Shown one piece after another: positions 1 through 7,648 of a stretch of 22,891 nucleotides of DNA; the first letter of the stretch is position 1; every line of letters begins with the position of its first letter. Where the stretch lies: NCBI GenBank assembly GCA_964389305.1, contig CAYMEK010000067.1, forward strand, positions 1 through 22,891. The letters run 5' to 3'. The stretch comes from CAYMEK01 sp964389305 (GTDB taxonomy: Bacteria; Spirochaetota; Spirochaetia; SZUA-6; DRHE01). The notes under the pieces were generated by a model. That model was not told where the DNA came from, ran no database searches, and saw nothing but the letters and a program-made list of their open reading frames with translations. The position numbers and the translations under genes were made by a program.

Positions 1-458
1 ATGATCGCCTGCATGAAAGGCGGAAAGGAATCGATGTCCAGGCTTCGCTGTCCGCCGCCGTCTCGAGCCGCAAACAGAATCTTGCCACCGTCCAGATCCA
101 CGGTTATCCTCTGCCCTTCTTCGATCAGCTCCGGCAAGGCGGGGCACTCGACAATAGGCAGGCCGATGTTGATGGCGTTGCGAAAGAAAATGCGGGCGAA
201 GTAGGCCGCCACCATGCAGGAAACGCCGGCGTGCTTGATCGCCAGGGGAGCGTGCTCCCGGGAGGAGCCGCAACCGAAATTCTTACCGGCTACGATGATG
301 CTCCCCGGCTCTACGGTGGCGGCGAAATCCGGCCGGATGTCCTCCATACAGTGGCTGGCCAGCTCCTCCGGATCGGAGGTGTTCAGATAGCGGGCCGGAA
401 CGATCAGATCGGTGTTGACGTCGTCTGCGAATTTATAAATCCTTCCTTCCAAAGTCAT
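1..458 (-). CDS. leuD: 3-isopropylmalate dehydratase small subunit (partial, 3' end outside window)
   Basis: Small subunit of isopropylmalate isomerase, which pairs with LeuC to convert 2-isopropylmalate to 3-isopropylmalate in leucine synthesis in the cytosol. The frame starts at the ATG at 458-456 and stays open to the window edge, giving 152 codons of a protein usually about 160-170 residues long, so only a short C-terminal piece is missing. Visible family motifs are FADDVNTDLIVPARYL near the start, GKNFGCGSSREHAPLAIK in the middle (substrate-specificity loop and swivelling domain) and YFARIFFRNAINIGLPI. A strong ribosome site, AAGGAGGG, lies 5-6 nt before the ATG, inside the end of leuC. 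The ATG overlaps the leuC stop codon (ATGA), which points to translational coupling and equal subunit amounts. Identification is secure; only the end is unknown. Confidence 0.95.
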   Translation of the reverse strand, partial: MTLEGRIYKFADDVNTDLIVPARYLNTSDPEELASHCMEDIRPDFAATVEPGSIIVAGKNFGCGSSREHAPLAIKHAGVSCMVAAYFARIFFRNAINIGLPIVECPALPELIEEGQRITVDLDGGKILFAARDGGGQRSLDIDSFPPFMQAI

Positions 459-1792
459 CGTCGCCCTCCTTGTGGAGTTTCTCCCGCCCGGGCCTCAGGC
501 TGCTGCCCGGCGCCGGGGTCGGAAGCCACTTCCTCTGGACTGGTGATGAGCCCGGTAACCGCCGAGGCGGCGGCCGTGGCCGGGGAGGCCAGGTAGATCT
601 CGCTGTCGCGGTGTCCCATCCTGCCGACGAAGTTGCGGTTCGTAGTGGAAACACAGCGCTCCCCGGCGGCCAGGATCCCCATGTACCCGCCCAGACAGGG
701 TCCGCAGGTCGGCGGGGAGATGACCGCCCCCGCATCCAGAAAAATCGCGAACAGTCCCTCATCCATGGCCTGCCTGTAGATCCGGGGCGTGGCCGGGATG
801 ATGATGCAGCGCACTCCCGGCGCCACCCGCCTGCCGGCCAGGACCGAAGCGGCCAGACGCAGGTCTTCGATGCGGCCGTTGGTGCAGCTTCCGATCACTA
901 CCTGGTGGATCCGCACTTTCCCGGCCTCCCGGGCGCTGCGCACGTTTTCGGGCAGGTGCGGAAAGGCTACCAGAGGCGGCATTCCGGACACGTCGATTTC
1001 GACCGTGCGTTCATAAACGGCCTCAGGATCGGCGGCCAGGTAGCGGGCCACCGTTCCCGGCTGCAGCTCCCTGGCGGTCAGGTAGCTGCGGACTTTTTCG
1101 TCCGGCGGGAACACTCCGTTTTTTGCTCCGGCTTCGATGGTCATGTTGGCCATGGTCAGCCGTCCTTCCACCGATAACCGATCGATAACCGGACCGTAGA
1201 ACTCGAGGGCCTTGTACGTAGCGCCGGAAACAGAGATCTTCCCGATCAGGGCCAGGATCAGGTCCTTGCCGGTCAGCCAGGGATCGGGGGTTCCGGAAAA
1301 GACAACCTTGATCGTTGGGGGGACACGCAGCCAGGCCCTGCCGGTCAGCAAGAAACCGGCTAGGTCCGTGGAACCTACGCCCGTGGAGAAGGCGCCCAGG
1401 GCTCCGTAAGTGCAGGTGTGCGAATCGGCGCCGATGATCACCATCCCGGGGGCCACGGCGCCTATTTCGGGCAGCAGGGCGTGCTCGATGCCCACGCCGC
1501 CCTGCTCGTAGAAATGAATCCCAGGATGGGCCGCGGCGAACCTGCGCAGGATCATCGTCTGCTCGGCGGACTTGATATCCTTGTTCGGGGTGAAATGGTC
1601 GGCGATGAGATAGGTTCGCTCCGGAAACCGCACCTCTTCGCCGCGGCAGCGTTCGAACTCGCTGATGGCCAGAGGAGCGGTGATGTCGTTGGCCAGTCCC
1701 AGGTGCGGCTCGATCTCGACGAAATCTCCCGGTCTGAGATGCTCCTTCCCGGCTGCGAGGCTGAGGATTTTCTCTGTAAGCGTCATGTCCAT
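455..1792 (-). CDS. leuC: 3-isopropylmalate dehydratase large subunit
   Basis: Aconitase-family large subunit, 445 residues, catalysing the isomerisation of 2- to 3-isopropylmalate with LeuD. It carries an iron-sulfur cluster, and the three expected ligands are visible: Cys303 in GSCTNG and Cys363/Cys366 in TCGPCLGG. Other family blocks are ADHFTPNKD (about 64-72), GADSHTCTYGALGAFSTGVGSTD (about 121-143) and NRNFVGRMGH (385-394). Its length fits the shorter, about 420-residue LeuC type seen in many anaerobes and archaea, with an extra 25-residue polar tail of Gly, Glu, Pro and Arg that the family does not need. ATG 1792 has an AGGAA site 8 nt upstream; ATG 1786 is a possible alternative. The gene lies 22 nt after leuA and overlaps leuD by 4 nt. 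Homoaconitase is a formal alternative, but the leuA/leuD context argues for leucine. Confidence 0.95.
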   Translation of the reverse strand: MDMTLTEKILSLAAGKEHLRPGDFVEIEPHLGLANDITAPLAISEFERCRGEEVRFPERTYLIADHFTPNKDIKSAEQTMILRRFAAAHPGIHFYEQGGVGIEHALLPEIGAVAPGMVIIGADSHTCTYGALGAFSTGVGSTDLAGFLLTGRAWLRVPPTIKVVFSGTPDPWLTGKDLILALIGKISVSGATYKALEFYGPVIDRLSVEGRLTMANMTIEAGAKNGVFPPDEKVRSYLTARELQPGTVARYLAADPEAVYERTVEIDVSGMPPLVAFPHLPENVRSAREAGKVRIHQVVIGSCTNGRIEDLRLAASVLAGRRVAPGVRCIIIPATPRIYRQAMDEGLFAIFLDAGAVISPPTCGPCLGGYMGILAAGERCVSTTNRNFVGRMGHRDSEIYLASPATAAASAVTGLITSPEEVASDPGAGQQPEARAGETPQGGRR

Positions 1793-1814
1793 GCTGCTGT
1801 TCCTGTTTGTGCGT

Positions 1815-3323
1815 CTATTTGGATTGCGTTTTATAGCGATTGATGGCGTTGAGGTACGCCCGGGCGCTCGCTTCCACGATGTCCGTGGATGCGCCGCGGC
1901 CGATATAACGCCCCCCGTCGATCTGGACGGTCACGGACACCTCGCCGATTGCCTGCCGTCCCGGAGTGATGGCGTGAACGTTGTACTCGAGGAGCTTGGC
2001 CGAGACGCCTATGGCTCGGTCGATGGCGTTGATCATGGCGTCCACGGGACCGTCGCCTGTGGCCGCTTCCTCCATGATTCGCTCCTCGGATTTGATCCGC
2101 ACCGTGGCCGTGGGCACGGCCATATTTCCCGACTGGAAGTTGAAGTAGAGAAGCTCGTAGGTGTCCAGATGCTCTCCCAGCTCATCGCGAACAATGATGT
2201 ACAGGTCGTCGTCGTAGACTTCCTTTTTGCGATCCGCCAGCTCCAGAAAATGCCGGTACGCCTTGTCCAGCTTTTCCTCCGACAGCAGCAGACCCAGCTC
2301 TTCGATGCGGCGGCGAAAGCCGTGCTTGCCGGAGTGCCTGCCCAGGATCAGGGAGCTCGAGTCCCTGCCCACGTCTTCGGGTGTCATGATTTCGTAGGTG
2401 GCCCGGTTCTTCAGCACCCCGTCCTGGTGAATGCCTGACTCGTGGGCAAAAGCATTTTCGCCCACCACCGGCTTATTGCGGGGGATGGGGAATCCTATGA
2501 TGTTGCTCAGGAGGCGGGAGGAATTGTAGATCTGCCTGGTGTCGATACCGGTACGGAACGGCAGCAGGTCCCGGCGGACCGTCAGGGCCATCACGAACTC
2601 CTCCAGCGAAGCGTTGCCCGCCCGCTCGCCGATTCCGTTTACCGTCACTTCCACCTGGCGGGCTCCGTTCTTCACGGCGGCGATCGAATTGGCTACGGCC
2701 AGGCCGAGATCGTTGTGGCAGTGCACGGACAACACTGCCCTGTCCATGTTGGCGACCCCTTCCATGATGCTCCGGATGAAGGCGCCGAACTCCTCCGGCA
2801 CGGCGTAGCCCACCGTGTCCGGGATATTGATCGTGGTGGCCCCGGCCTCGATCACCTTCCCGAGCAGGTGACAGAGGAAGGGAAGCTCGCTGCGGGTCGC
2901 ATCCTCCGGCGAGAACTCCACCTCGTCGACCCGCTGCCTGGCCCAGCGTACCGCCTGGCAGGCCATATCGACCACCTCCTCCGGCTTTTTTTTGAGCTTG
3001 TGCTCCATGTGAATCGGAGAGCTGGCGATGAAGGAGTGAATGCGCCTGCGCTCGGCTGCTTTAAGGGCTTCGTAGGCGGCTTCGAGGTCTTTCGGCACGC
3101 ACCTGGCCAGAGCGGTGATCGCCGGTCCTCTGACCTTTTCGGCGATCAGCTTGCAGGCTTCGAGCTGTCTGGGCGAGGACACGGGAAAGCCGGTTTCGAT
3201 GGCGTCTACCCCAAGCCGGGCCAGCTGCGCCGCCAGCTCGTACTTCTGCTCGATGGTCATCGAGGCTCCCGGGGACTGCTCGCCGTCCCTCAATGTAGTG
3301 TCGAATATGTAGATTCGTTCCAT
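1815..3323 (-). CDS. leuA: 2-isopropylmalate synthase
   Basis: First committed enzyme of leucine synthesis: condenses acetyl-CoA with 2-ketoisovalerate. It has 502 residues, the normal length for full LeuA. The HMGL-like TIM barrel occupies about residues 4-270 and shows DTTLRDGEQSPG (8-19), with the metal ligand Asp13, the metal-binding pair His201 and His203 in HCHNDLGLAVANS, and the signature NGIGERAGNASLEE. GENAFAHESGIHQDG follows in the linker region. The C-terminal half (about 365-500) is the LeuA dimer/regulatory domain that normally binds leucine for feedback inhibition, with GRGASTDIVEASARAYLNAIN near the end. The ATG at 3323 has an AGGGG site 3-4 nt upstream and a further GGGAG ahead of it. 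It sits 32 nt downstream of ilvN in the same transcription unit. Citramalate synthase is a less likely reading because the leuCD genes follow directly. Confidence 0.95.
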   Translation of the reverse strand: MERIYIFDTTLRDGEQSPGASMTIEQKYELAAQLARLGVDAIETGFPVSSPRQLEACKLIAEKVRGPAITALARCVPKDLEAAYEALKAAERRRIHSFIASSPIHMEHKLKKKPEEVVDMACQAVRWARQRVDEVEFSPEDATRSELPFLCHLLGKVIEAGATTINIPDTVGYAVPEEFGAFIRSIMEGVANMDRAVLSVHCHNDLGLAVANSIAAVKNGARQVEVTVNGIGERAGNASLEEFVMALTVRRDLLPFRTGIDTRQIYNSSRLLSNIIGFPIPRNKPVVGENAFAHESGIHQDGVLKNRATYEIMTPEDVGRDSSSLILGRHSGKHGFRRRIEELGLLLSEEKLDKAYRHFLELADRKKEVYDDDLYIIVRDELGEHLDTYELLYFNFQSGNMAVPTATVRIKSEERIMEEAATGDGPVDAMINAIDRAIGVSAKLLEYNVHAITPGRQAIGEVSVTVQIDGGRYIGRGASTDIVEASARAYLNAINRYKTQSK

Positions 3324-3355
3324 GTTCCCCTCTGCTCCCTTCCTATTTCCTTGTC

Positions 3356-3910
3356 TCAGGCGACGGGTATCTCGATATCGCCATTGAGCTTCTCGGAAGC
3401 CCCTATTCTCTGGGGGGCGGGCTCGCTGGGCTGCTTCTTGCCGCGCTCCACCGAGATCAGGCCGCTGCGGACGATCTCCCGGATGGTATATGGCTGCAGC
3501 AGGGTCACGAAGTCTTCGATCTTCTCCGAGGAACCGGTAATCTCCAGGACCATGGAATCGATGCCCACGTCCAGCACCCGGGCGCGGAACACGTCGGCCA
3601 CCTGAAAGATCTCCCCCCTCTGACTGGGCTTGGCCGTCACCTTCAGCAGAGCCAGCTCCCTGTGCAGGGCGGGAACCCCGCTCAGGTCGTTGACCTTTAT
3701 TACGTCGATCAGCTTGTTGAGCTGCTTCTTGATCTGATCGATGATATTATCGTCGCCCTGGCAGACCAGGGTGATGCGGGTGATCTGAGGATCCATGGTG
3801 ATTCCCGCGGTGATGCTCTCCAGGTTGTAGCCCCGCCCGGAGAAAAGCCCGGCAATACGGGACAGCACACCCTGATGGTTCTCTACCAGCATGGACAATA
3901 CATGGGTCAT
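3356..3910 (-). CDS. ilvN: acetolactate synthase small (regulatory) subunit
   Basis: Regulatory subunit of acetohydroxyacid synthase that binds IlvB and normally confers valine feedback inhibition. It has 184 residues. The N-terminal ACT domain (about 2-75) begins with the family motif VLSMLVENHQGVLSRIAGLFSGRGYN and continues with SITAG and ITLVCQGDD; the C-terminal ALS_ss_C domain covers about 80-160 and includes the ELALLKV strand. After it comes a 25-residue polar tail (RGKKQPSEPAPQ and onward) that is longer than usual. The gene starts 3 nt after the ilvB stop codon, with GGGAGGG inside the end of ilvB serving as the ribosome site, so the two subunits are co-translated. It is also called ilvH in other nomenclature. 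Confidence 0.95.
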   Translation of the reverse strand: MTHVLSMLVENHQGVLSRIAGLFSGRGYNLESITAGITMDPQITRITLVCQGDDNIIDQIKKQLNKLIDVIKVNDLSGVPALHRELALLKVTAKPSQRGEIFQVADVFRARVLDVGIDSMVLEITGSSEKIEDFVTLLQPYTIREIVRSGLISVERGKKQPSEPAPQRIGASEKLNGDIEIPVA

Positions 3911-3913
3911 GGC

Positions 3914-5653
3914 TCACCCTCCCTCGGCGAAAATCATCTCGTTGTTGCCCGCTCCGGGGGCAACCATCGGAAAGACGTTGAACTCCGGCTCGACGACAAA
4001 CTCGATAAAGACCGGCCGGTCCGTGATCCGGCCGGCCTCGGCCAGCGCAGGCTCGATGTCCTGCTCCCTGCTCACCCTTATACCCGCCGCCCCGTAGGCT
4101 TCGGCCAGCTTGACGAAATCCGGTTTATACGCGGGGCAGTGCTCGCCGGGGCCCTTGCACTCGGGCGGGCACTCGGCGCCGTTTCTGAGGCAGGTAGAGG
4201 AGTAGCGCCTGTGGAAGAAAAGCTCCTGCCACTGCCTGACCATGCCGAGGTAGCCGTTGTTCAGGATGGCCACAATGACCGGCACATTGTTGTGCACGGC
4301 GGTGGCCAGCTCCTGGATGTTCATCTGGATCGAGCCGTCCCCTGCGATATCGATTACCCGCCTGTCCGGATTGGCGATCTGAGCTCCAATGGCCGCGGGG
4401 AAGCCGTAGCCCATGGTGCCGAGCCCGCCCGAGGTAAGCAGGCTCCTCGGATGTCGAAAGGTGTAAAACAGTGCCGTCCACATCTGGTTCTGGCCCACCT
4501 CGGTGGCGATGATGGCGTCCGGAAAGGCCCGGCATATCGATCGTATCACCCGGTCCGGCCGAAGGTGGGTGTTGGGCCCGCCCGCGCTCACCTCCAGGGG
4601 ATGCTCTTGCTTCCAGTTATCTATCCGTTCGATCCAATCGCGGATATGGGGGGTTTCGACCAGAGGAAGCAGCTGTTCGAGCACCTGGCGGGCGTCTCCC
4701 ACGATAGGTATCTCCACCTGCACGTTGCGGGAGATGGATACCGGGTCCTGATCCACGTGCACGATCCTGGCTTCCGGAGCGAACTTGGCCAGGTCGCCGG
4801 TGGCCCGGTCATCAAAGCGGGTTCCGATCCCAAAGAGCAGGTCGGCATGCGTCACCGCCATATTGGCGGGGTAGGTTCCGTGCATCCCCAGCATGCCCAG
4901 GCAGAGGGGATCGTCTCCCGCCACGGCCCCGATGCCCATCAGGGAGTGGACCAGCGGGACGCCCGTTTTCTTTACGATTTTTCGGAAAACTTCCACCGCC
5001 CCGGCAATGTGCAGGCCCCCACCAACGTAGAACAGGGGCCGATGAGCCTTCTTCAGCTCCATAGCGGCTTTCTTGATCTGGTTGGGGTGGCCCTTGAGCA
5101 CCGGATTGTAGCCGCGGATGCTCACCTTTTCGGGATACTCACCGTCGCCTTTTTCCAGCAGTACGTCCTTGGGCAGGTCCACCAGCACGGGCCCGGGACG
5201 CCCCGTATTGGCAATGGTGAAGGCTTCTTTCAATACCCGCCCCAGATCGCGCCGGTCGAGCACCAGGTAGTTGTGCTTGGTGATCGGACGGGTGATGCCG
5301 ACGATGTCTGCTTCCTGAAAGGCGTCGTTGCCGATCATGGATCGGGAGACCTGACCCGTGAAGCACACGATGGGTACCGAATCGAAGTTGGCCGTGGCGA
5401 TCCCGGTCACGGTATTGGTGGCTCCGGGGCCGCTGGTCACCAGGCATACCCCGGTCCTTCCCGTGGAACGGGCGTAGCCGTCGGCGGCGTGCACAGCGCC
5501 CTGCTCGTGCCGGGTAAGGATGACCTTGATCGCCGGCTCGGAATACAGAACGTCGAACACGGGAATCACCACCCCGCCGGGATATCCGAACAGGTGGCGC
5601 ACGCCCTCCTCTTTAAGGGCTTTCACGAAAAGCTCGGCTCCGCTTATTTTCAT
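3914..5653 (-). CDS. ilvB: acetolactate synthase large (catalytic) subunit, with cysteine-rich insert
   Basis: Thiamine-diphosphate enzyme that joins two pyruvates, or pyruvate with 2-ketobutyrate, at the first shared step of Val/Leu/Ile synthesis. It has 579 residues in the usual three-domain order. The catalytic Glu50 lies in TRHEQGAVHAADGYA, the FAD/central domain follows, and the ThDP-Mg motif runs from GDGS (438-441) to NN (465-466). Unusual is a 19-residue segment at about 488-506 with four cysteines, C488, C495, C499 and C506 (C-x6-C-x3-C-x6-C), placed between RRYSST and PDFVKLAEAYG. The textbook E. coli and plant enzymes have only a short linker there. The ATG at 5653 overlaps the ilvD stop (ATGA). 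ilvN follows after 3 nt. Other ThDP enzymes such as glyoxylate carboligase are unlikely given the ilvN neighbour. Confidence 0.95.
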   Translation of the reverse strand: MKISGAELFVKALKEEGVRHLFGYPGGVVIPVFDVLYSEPAIKVILTRHEQGAVHAADGYARSTGRTGVCLVTSGPGATNTVTGIATANFDSVPIVCFTGQVSRSMIGNDAFQEADIVGITRPITKHNYLVLDRRDLGRVLKEAFTIANTGRPGPVLVDLPKDVLLEKGDGEYPEKVSIRGYNPVLKGHPNQIKKAAMELKKAHRPLFYVGGGLHIAGAVEVFRKIVKKTGVPLVHSLMGIGAVAGDDPLCLGMLGMHGTYPANMAVTHADLLFGIGTRFDDRATGDLAKFAPEARIVHVDQDPVSISRNVQVEIPIVGDARQVLEQLLPLVETPHIRDWIERIDNWKQEHPLEVSAGGPNTHLRPDRVIRSICRAFPDAIIATEVGQNQMWTALFYTFRHPRSLLTSGGLGTMGYGFPAAIGAQIANPDRRVIDIAGDGSIQMNIQELATAVHNNVPVIVAILNNGYLGMVRQWQELFFHRRYSSTCLRNGAECPPECKGPGEHCPAYKPDFVKLAEAYGAAGIRVSREQDIEPALAEAGRITDRPVFIEFVVEPEFNVFPMVAPGAGNNEMIFAEGG

Positions 5654-7341
5654 CCATCCCTCCCCGGGTTTATCTTGCGCACCGCGCCGTAGGCGGCGGA
5701 GCTCACGTTCCGGGCGTAGCTGTCGAGAAAAGGGCTGCCCGTCGGCTTGCTCATCGGAGTGAAGCCAGCCTTCCTCTTTTCCAGCTCCTCGGCGGAAACC
5801 AGGAGATCGAGGCGCTTGCCGGGGATATCGATGCGGATGCGCTCCCCTTCCCGGACCAGGCCGATCGGGCCGCCGGCGGCCGCCTCCGGAGTGATATGAC
5901 CGATGGACGCTCCGCGGGTGGCGCCGGAGAAACGGCCGTCGGTGAGCAGCGCCACCTGCCGGTCGAGCCCCATTCCGGCGATCGAGGCCGTGGGGGACAG
6001 CATTTCCCTCATCCCGGGGCCTCCCTGCGGCCCTTCGTAGCGGATGACTACAACATCGCCGGCCTTGATTTTGCCGGAGATGATCGCTTTCTGAGCCGCC
6101 TCCTCGGAATCGAACACCCGGGCCGGCCCTTCGTGCTTCATCATCTCCTCATCCACGGCGGCTTTCTTTACGATGCAGCCTTCAGGCGCCAGGGAGCCTT
6201 TCAGTACGGCCAGGCCCCCGGAGCCGTGGTAGGGCTTGTCCGGGCTGGCCACGTAGGTGCCGTCCGGCTCGGGGGCGTTCCTATAGGAATCCGCCAGCGG
6301 CTTGCCCGTTACGGTAACGGCACCGCCATCCATCAGCCCCAGGCCGCACAGCGCTTTGCAGACCGTCATTACGCCGCCGGCGGAGTGCAGATGCTCCATG
6401 AAGTAGGGGCCAGAAGGCGCAAGGGAGCACAGATGGGGGACCCTGTCGCTGATCCGGTCGAAATCTTCCAGGGTCAGCTCGACTCCGGCTTCGGCAGCGA
6501 TGGCGGGCAGGTGCAGGGCCGTGTTGGTCGAACCTCCCAGGGCCATGTCGAGGGTCACAGCATTCAGAAAGGCTCGGCGGTCGAGAATGTCCCGGGCCTT
6601 GAGTCCCGACCGGACCGCCTGAACAGCCAGCCGTCCGGCTAGGCGGGCCAGGGCGAACCGGGCGGAGTAGACGGCCGGAATGGTCCCGTTGCCGGGCAAC
6701 GCCACTCCCAGGGCCTCGGAAAGACAGTTCATGGTGTTGGCGGTGAACAGCCCGGCGCAGGAACCCGCTCCCGGGCAGGCGCGGCATTCCAGCTCTTCCA
6801 GCTCTGCGGTGCTCATGGTTCCAGCCGAAACCCTGCCGACGGCTTCAAACATGGTTTCCAGGCCCAGCTTGCGAGAGTTGTACTCTCCGGCCAGCATCGG
6901 GCCGCCGGAGACCATCACCGATGGGATATTGAGCCGGGCTGCGGCCATGATCATCCCCGGTACGATCTTGTCGCAGTTGGTGACCAGCACCAGACCGTCC
7001 AGCGCATGAGCCCTGGCCACCAGCTCAACCGAATCGGCGATCAGCTCCCGGCTGGGCAGGCTGAACCGCATACCCGGATGACCCATGGCCAGACCGTCGC
7101 AAACCCCGATAGTGCCGAACTCGGCCGCTACTCCGCCTGCAGACCAGATACCCTCCTTGACCTTCTCGGCGATCTGCCGCAGGTGCAGGTGCCCGGGTAT
7201 CAGCTCGCTGTACGGGTTGGCCACCCCGATCAGAGGTTTGTCGAAGCTGTCCTTGTCCCAGCCCAGTGCGTAGAGGAGGCTGCGGTGAGGCGCCCGCTCG
7301 ATCCCTTTTGTGACTGCCTGGCTGTTCATCTTCCTGTTCAC
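5650..7341 (-). CDS. ilvD: dihydroxy-acid dehydratase
   Basis: Iron-sulfur dehydratase for the third shared step of Val/Ile synthesis, giving 2-ketoisovalerate and 2-keto-3-methylvalerate. It has 563 residues, the usual length. Conserved features are NPYSELIPGHLHL (about 42-54), GVCDGLAMGHPGMRFSL with Cys81, TNCDKIVPGM with Cys123, and ACPGAGSCAGLFTANTMN with Cys195, followed by GGSTNTALHLPAIA and, near the C-terminus, TDGRFSGATRGASIGH. I chose the GTG start at 7341 because AAAGGAG lies 7 nt upstream; the in-frame ATG at 7329 has AGGAAG directly against it and is less likely. This is the first structural gene after the Leu/Ile/Val-rich leader and its terminator, so attenuation should control the whole downstream operon. 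Its end overlaps ilvB by 4 nt. Confidence 0.96.
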   Translation of the reverse strand: MNRKMNSQAVTKGIERAPHRSLLYALGWDKDSFDKPLIGVANPYSELIPGHLHLRQIAEKVKEGIWSAGGVAAEFGTIGVCDGLAMGHPGMRFSLPSRELIADSVELVARAHALDGLVLVTNCDKIVPGMIMAAARLNIPSVMVSGGPMLAGEYNSRKLGLETMFEAVGRVSAGTMSTAELEELECRACPGAGSCAGLFTANTMNCLSEALGVALPGNGTIPAVYSARFALARLAGRLAVQAVRSGLKARDILDRRAFLNAVTLDMALGGSTNTALHLPAIAAEAGVELTLEDFDRISDRVPHLCSLAPSGPYFMEHLHSAGGVMTVCKALCGLGLMDGGAVTVTGKPLADSYRNAPEPDGTYVASPDKPYHGSGGLAVLKGSLAPEGCIVKKAAVDEEMMKHEGPARVFDSEEAAQKAIISGKIKAGDVVVIRYEGPQGGPGMREMLSPTASIAGMGLDRQVALLTDGRFSGATRGASIGHITPEAAAGGPIGLVREGERIRIDIPGKRLDLLVSAEELEKRKAGFTPMSKPTGSPFLDSYARNVSSAAYGAVRKINPGRDG

Positions 7342-7407
7342 ACCATTACTCCTTTACACGAGTCGGGGGCAGGCCGACCGTCACCCGAACGCTACGCCGG
7401 GCGCAGA

Positions 7408-7442
7408 TAAAAAAAACCGTTTTCCAGGAAGGAAAACGGTTT
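7408..7442 (-). terminator. Rho-independent terminator acting as the ilv attenuator
   Basis: On the minus strand a perfect 12-bp stem is formed by AAACCGTTTTCC (7442-7431) and GGAAAACGGTTT (7425-7414), with a 5-nt loop. The run of T continues past the stem to give eight T in a row before AT. It lies 21 nt after the stop codon of the leader peptide and about 70 nt before the ilvD start, the position expected for an attenuator rather than for a gene-end terminator. Confidence 0.85.
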
Positions 7443-7472
7443 GGCTGCCCCGTCTTATACCCTTTACCCTCC
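7427..7472 (-). promoter_or_regulatory. predicted antiterminator hairpin of the ilv leader RNA
   Basis: The RNA segment GGAGGGTAAAGGGT (7472-7459), which spans the leader stop codon, can pair with ACCGTTTTCCTTCC (7440-7427), which is most of the left arm and loop of the terminator. By eye, 11 Watson-Crick pairs and 1 G-U pair form across 14 positions with 2 mismatches and an 18-nt loop. The two hairpins are mutually exclusive. A competing earlier pairing also exists: TTTACCC at leader codons 3-5 (7562-7556) is complementary to GGGTAAA (7469-7463), as is the shorter TTACC at codons 25-26 to GGTAA. These were found by reading, not by energy folding. Confidence 0.6.
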
Positions 7473-7568
7473 TGGGTTCGCCGCAAGGCCGGTAAGAATG
7501 AGGATTACAATAAGGATAACGATGAGAGTTTCGGCCTGTGGGAATACCCGCGTTTGGGTAAAATTCAT
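7464..7568 (-). CDS. ilvL: ilv operon leader peptide (34 aa) for transcription attenuation
   Basis: A 34-codon frame directly ahead of the ilvD terminator. After MNFTQTRVFPQAET comes LIVILIVILILTGL, in which residues 15-25 are eleven consecutive Leu, Ile or Val codons (CTC ATC GTT ATC CTT and onward), exactly the three end products of the downstream operon. It ends AANPGG and stops at TAA 7466-7464. The ATG at 7568 has AAAGGA 5 nt upstream. The peptide should have no function of its own: when charged Leu/Ile/Val tRNAs are scarce a ribosome stalls in this run, which should favour the antiterminator and let RNA polymerase continue into ilvD. It is a hydrophobic run, so a small membrane peptide is an alternative, but the regulatory codons, terminator and position make a leader far more likely. 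Confidence 0.85.
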   Translation of the reverse strand: MNFTQTRVFPQAETLIVILIVILILTGLAANPGG

Positions 7569-7574
7569 GCATAT

Positions 7575-7610
7575 CCTTTACAGCATTCCCCTTTTTTTGT
7601 CAATATTGTA
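7575..7610 (-). promoter_or_regulatory. possible promoter for the ilv leader
   Basis: On the minus strand TTGACA (7603-7598) is a perfect -35 box, but the hexamer 17 nt downstream, TAAAGG (7580-7575), is a poor -10 and would put the start at the leader ATG itself. A good -10, TACAAT (7610-7605), lies just ahead with no clear -35 and would leave a 5' leader of about 30 nt that includes the AAAGGA ribosome site. Which one works cannot be decided from sequence. The region is AT-rich and shared with the divergent chemoreceptor gene. Confidence 0.35.
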
Positions 7611-7648
7611 ATGATTTTTTTCTCCAGTAGATGGTATTGTTAGGAGAA

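Noticed and set aside
1815..3323. Citramalate synthase for the leuA gene
   Set aside because: The leuC and leuD genes follow directly and the full dimer/regulatory domain is present, so 2-isopropylmalate synthase is the simpler reading.
3662..5692. Open frame of 676 codons on the plus strand
   Set aside because: It is antisense to ilvN/ilvB, which have full family motifs; the peptide has no recognisable domain and its length follows from high GC at third codon positions.
7381..7572. A 63-codon minus-strand frame starting at 7572 across the ilv leader
   Set aside because: It reads through the terminator in another frame with no Leu/Ile/Val bias; the 34-codon frame from 7568 has better spacing to AAAGGA and the diagnostic codons.
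7342..7648. T-box or other riboswitch ahead of ilvD
   Set aside because: No T-box core sequence or stem I features were seen, and the leader peptide with terminator explains the region.
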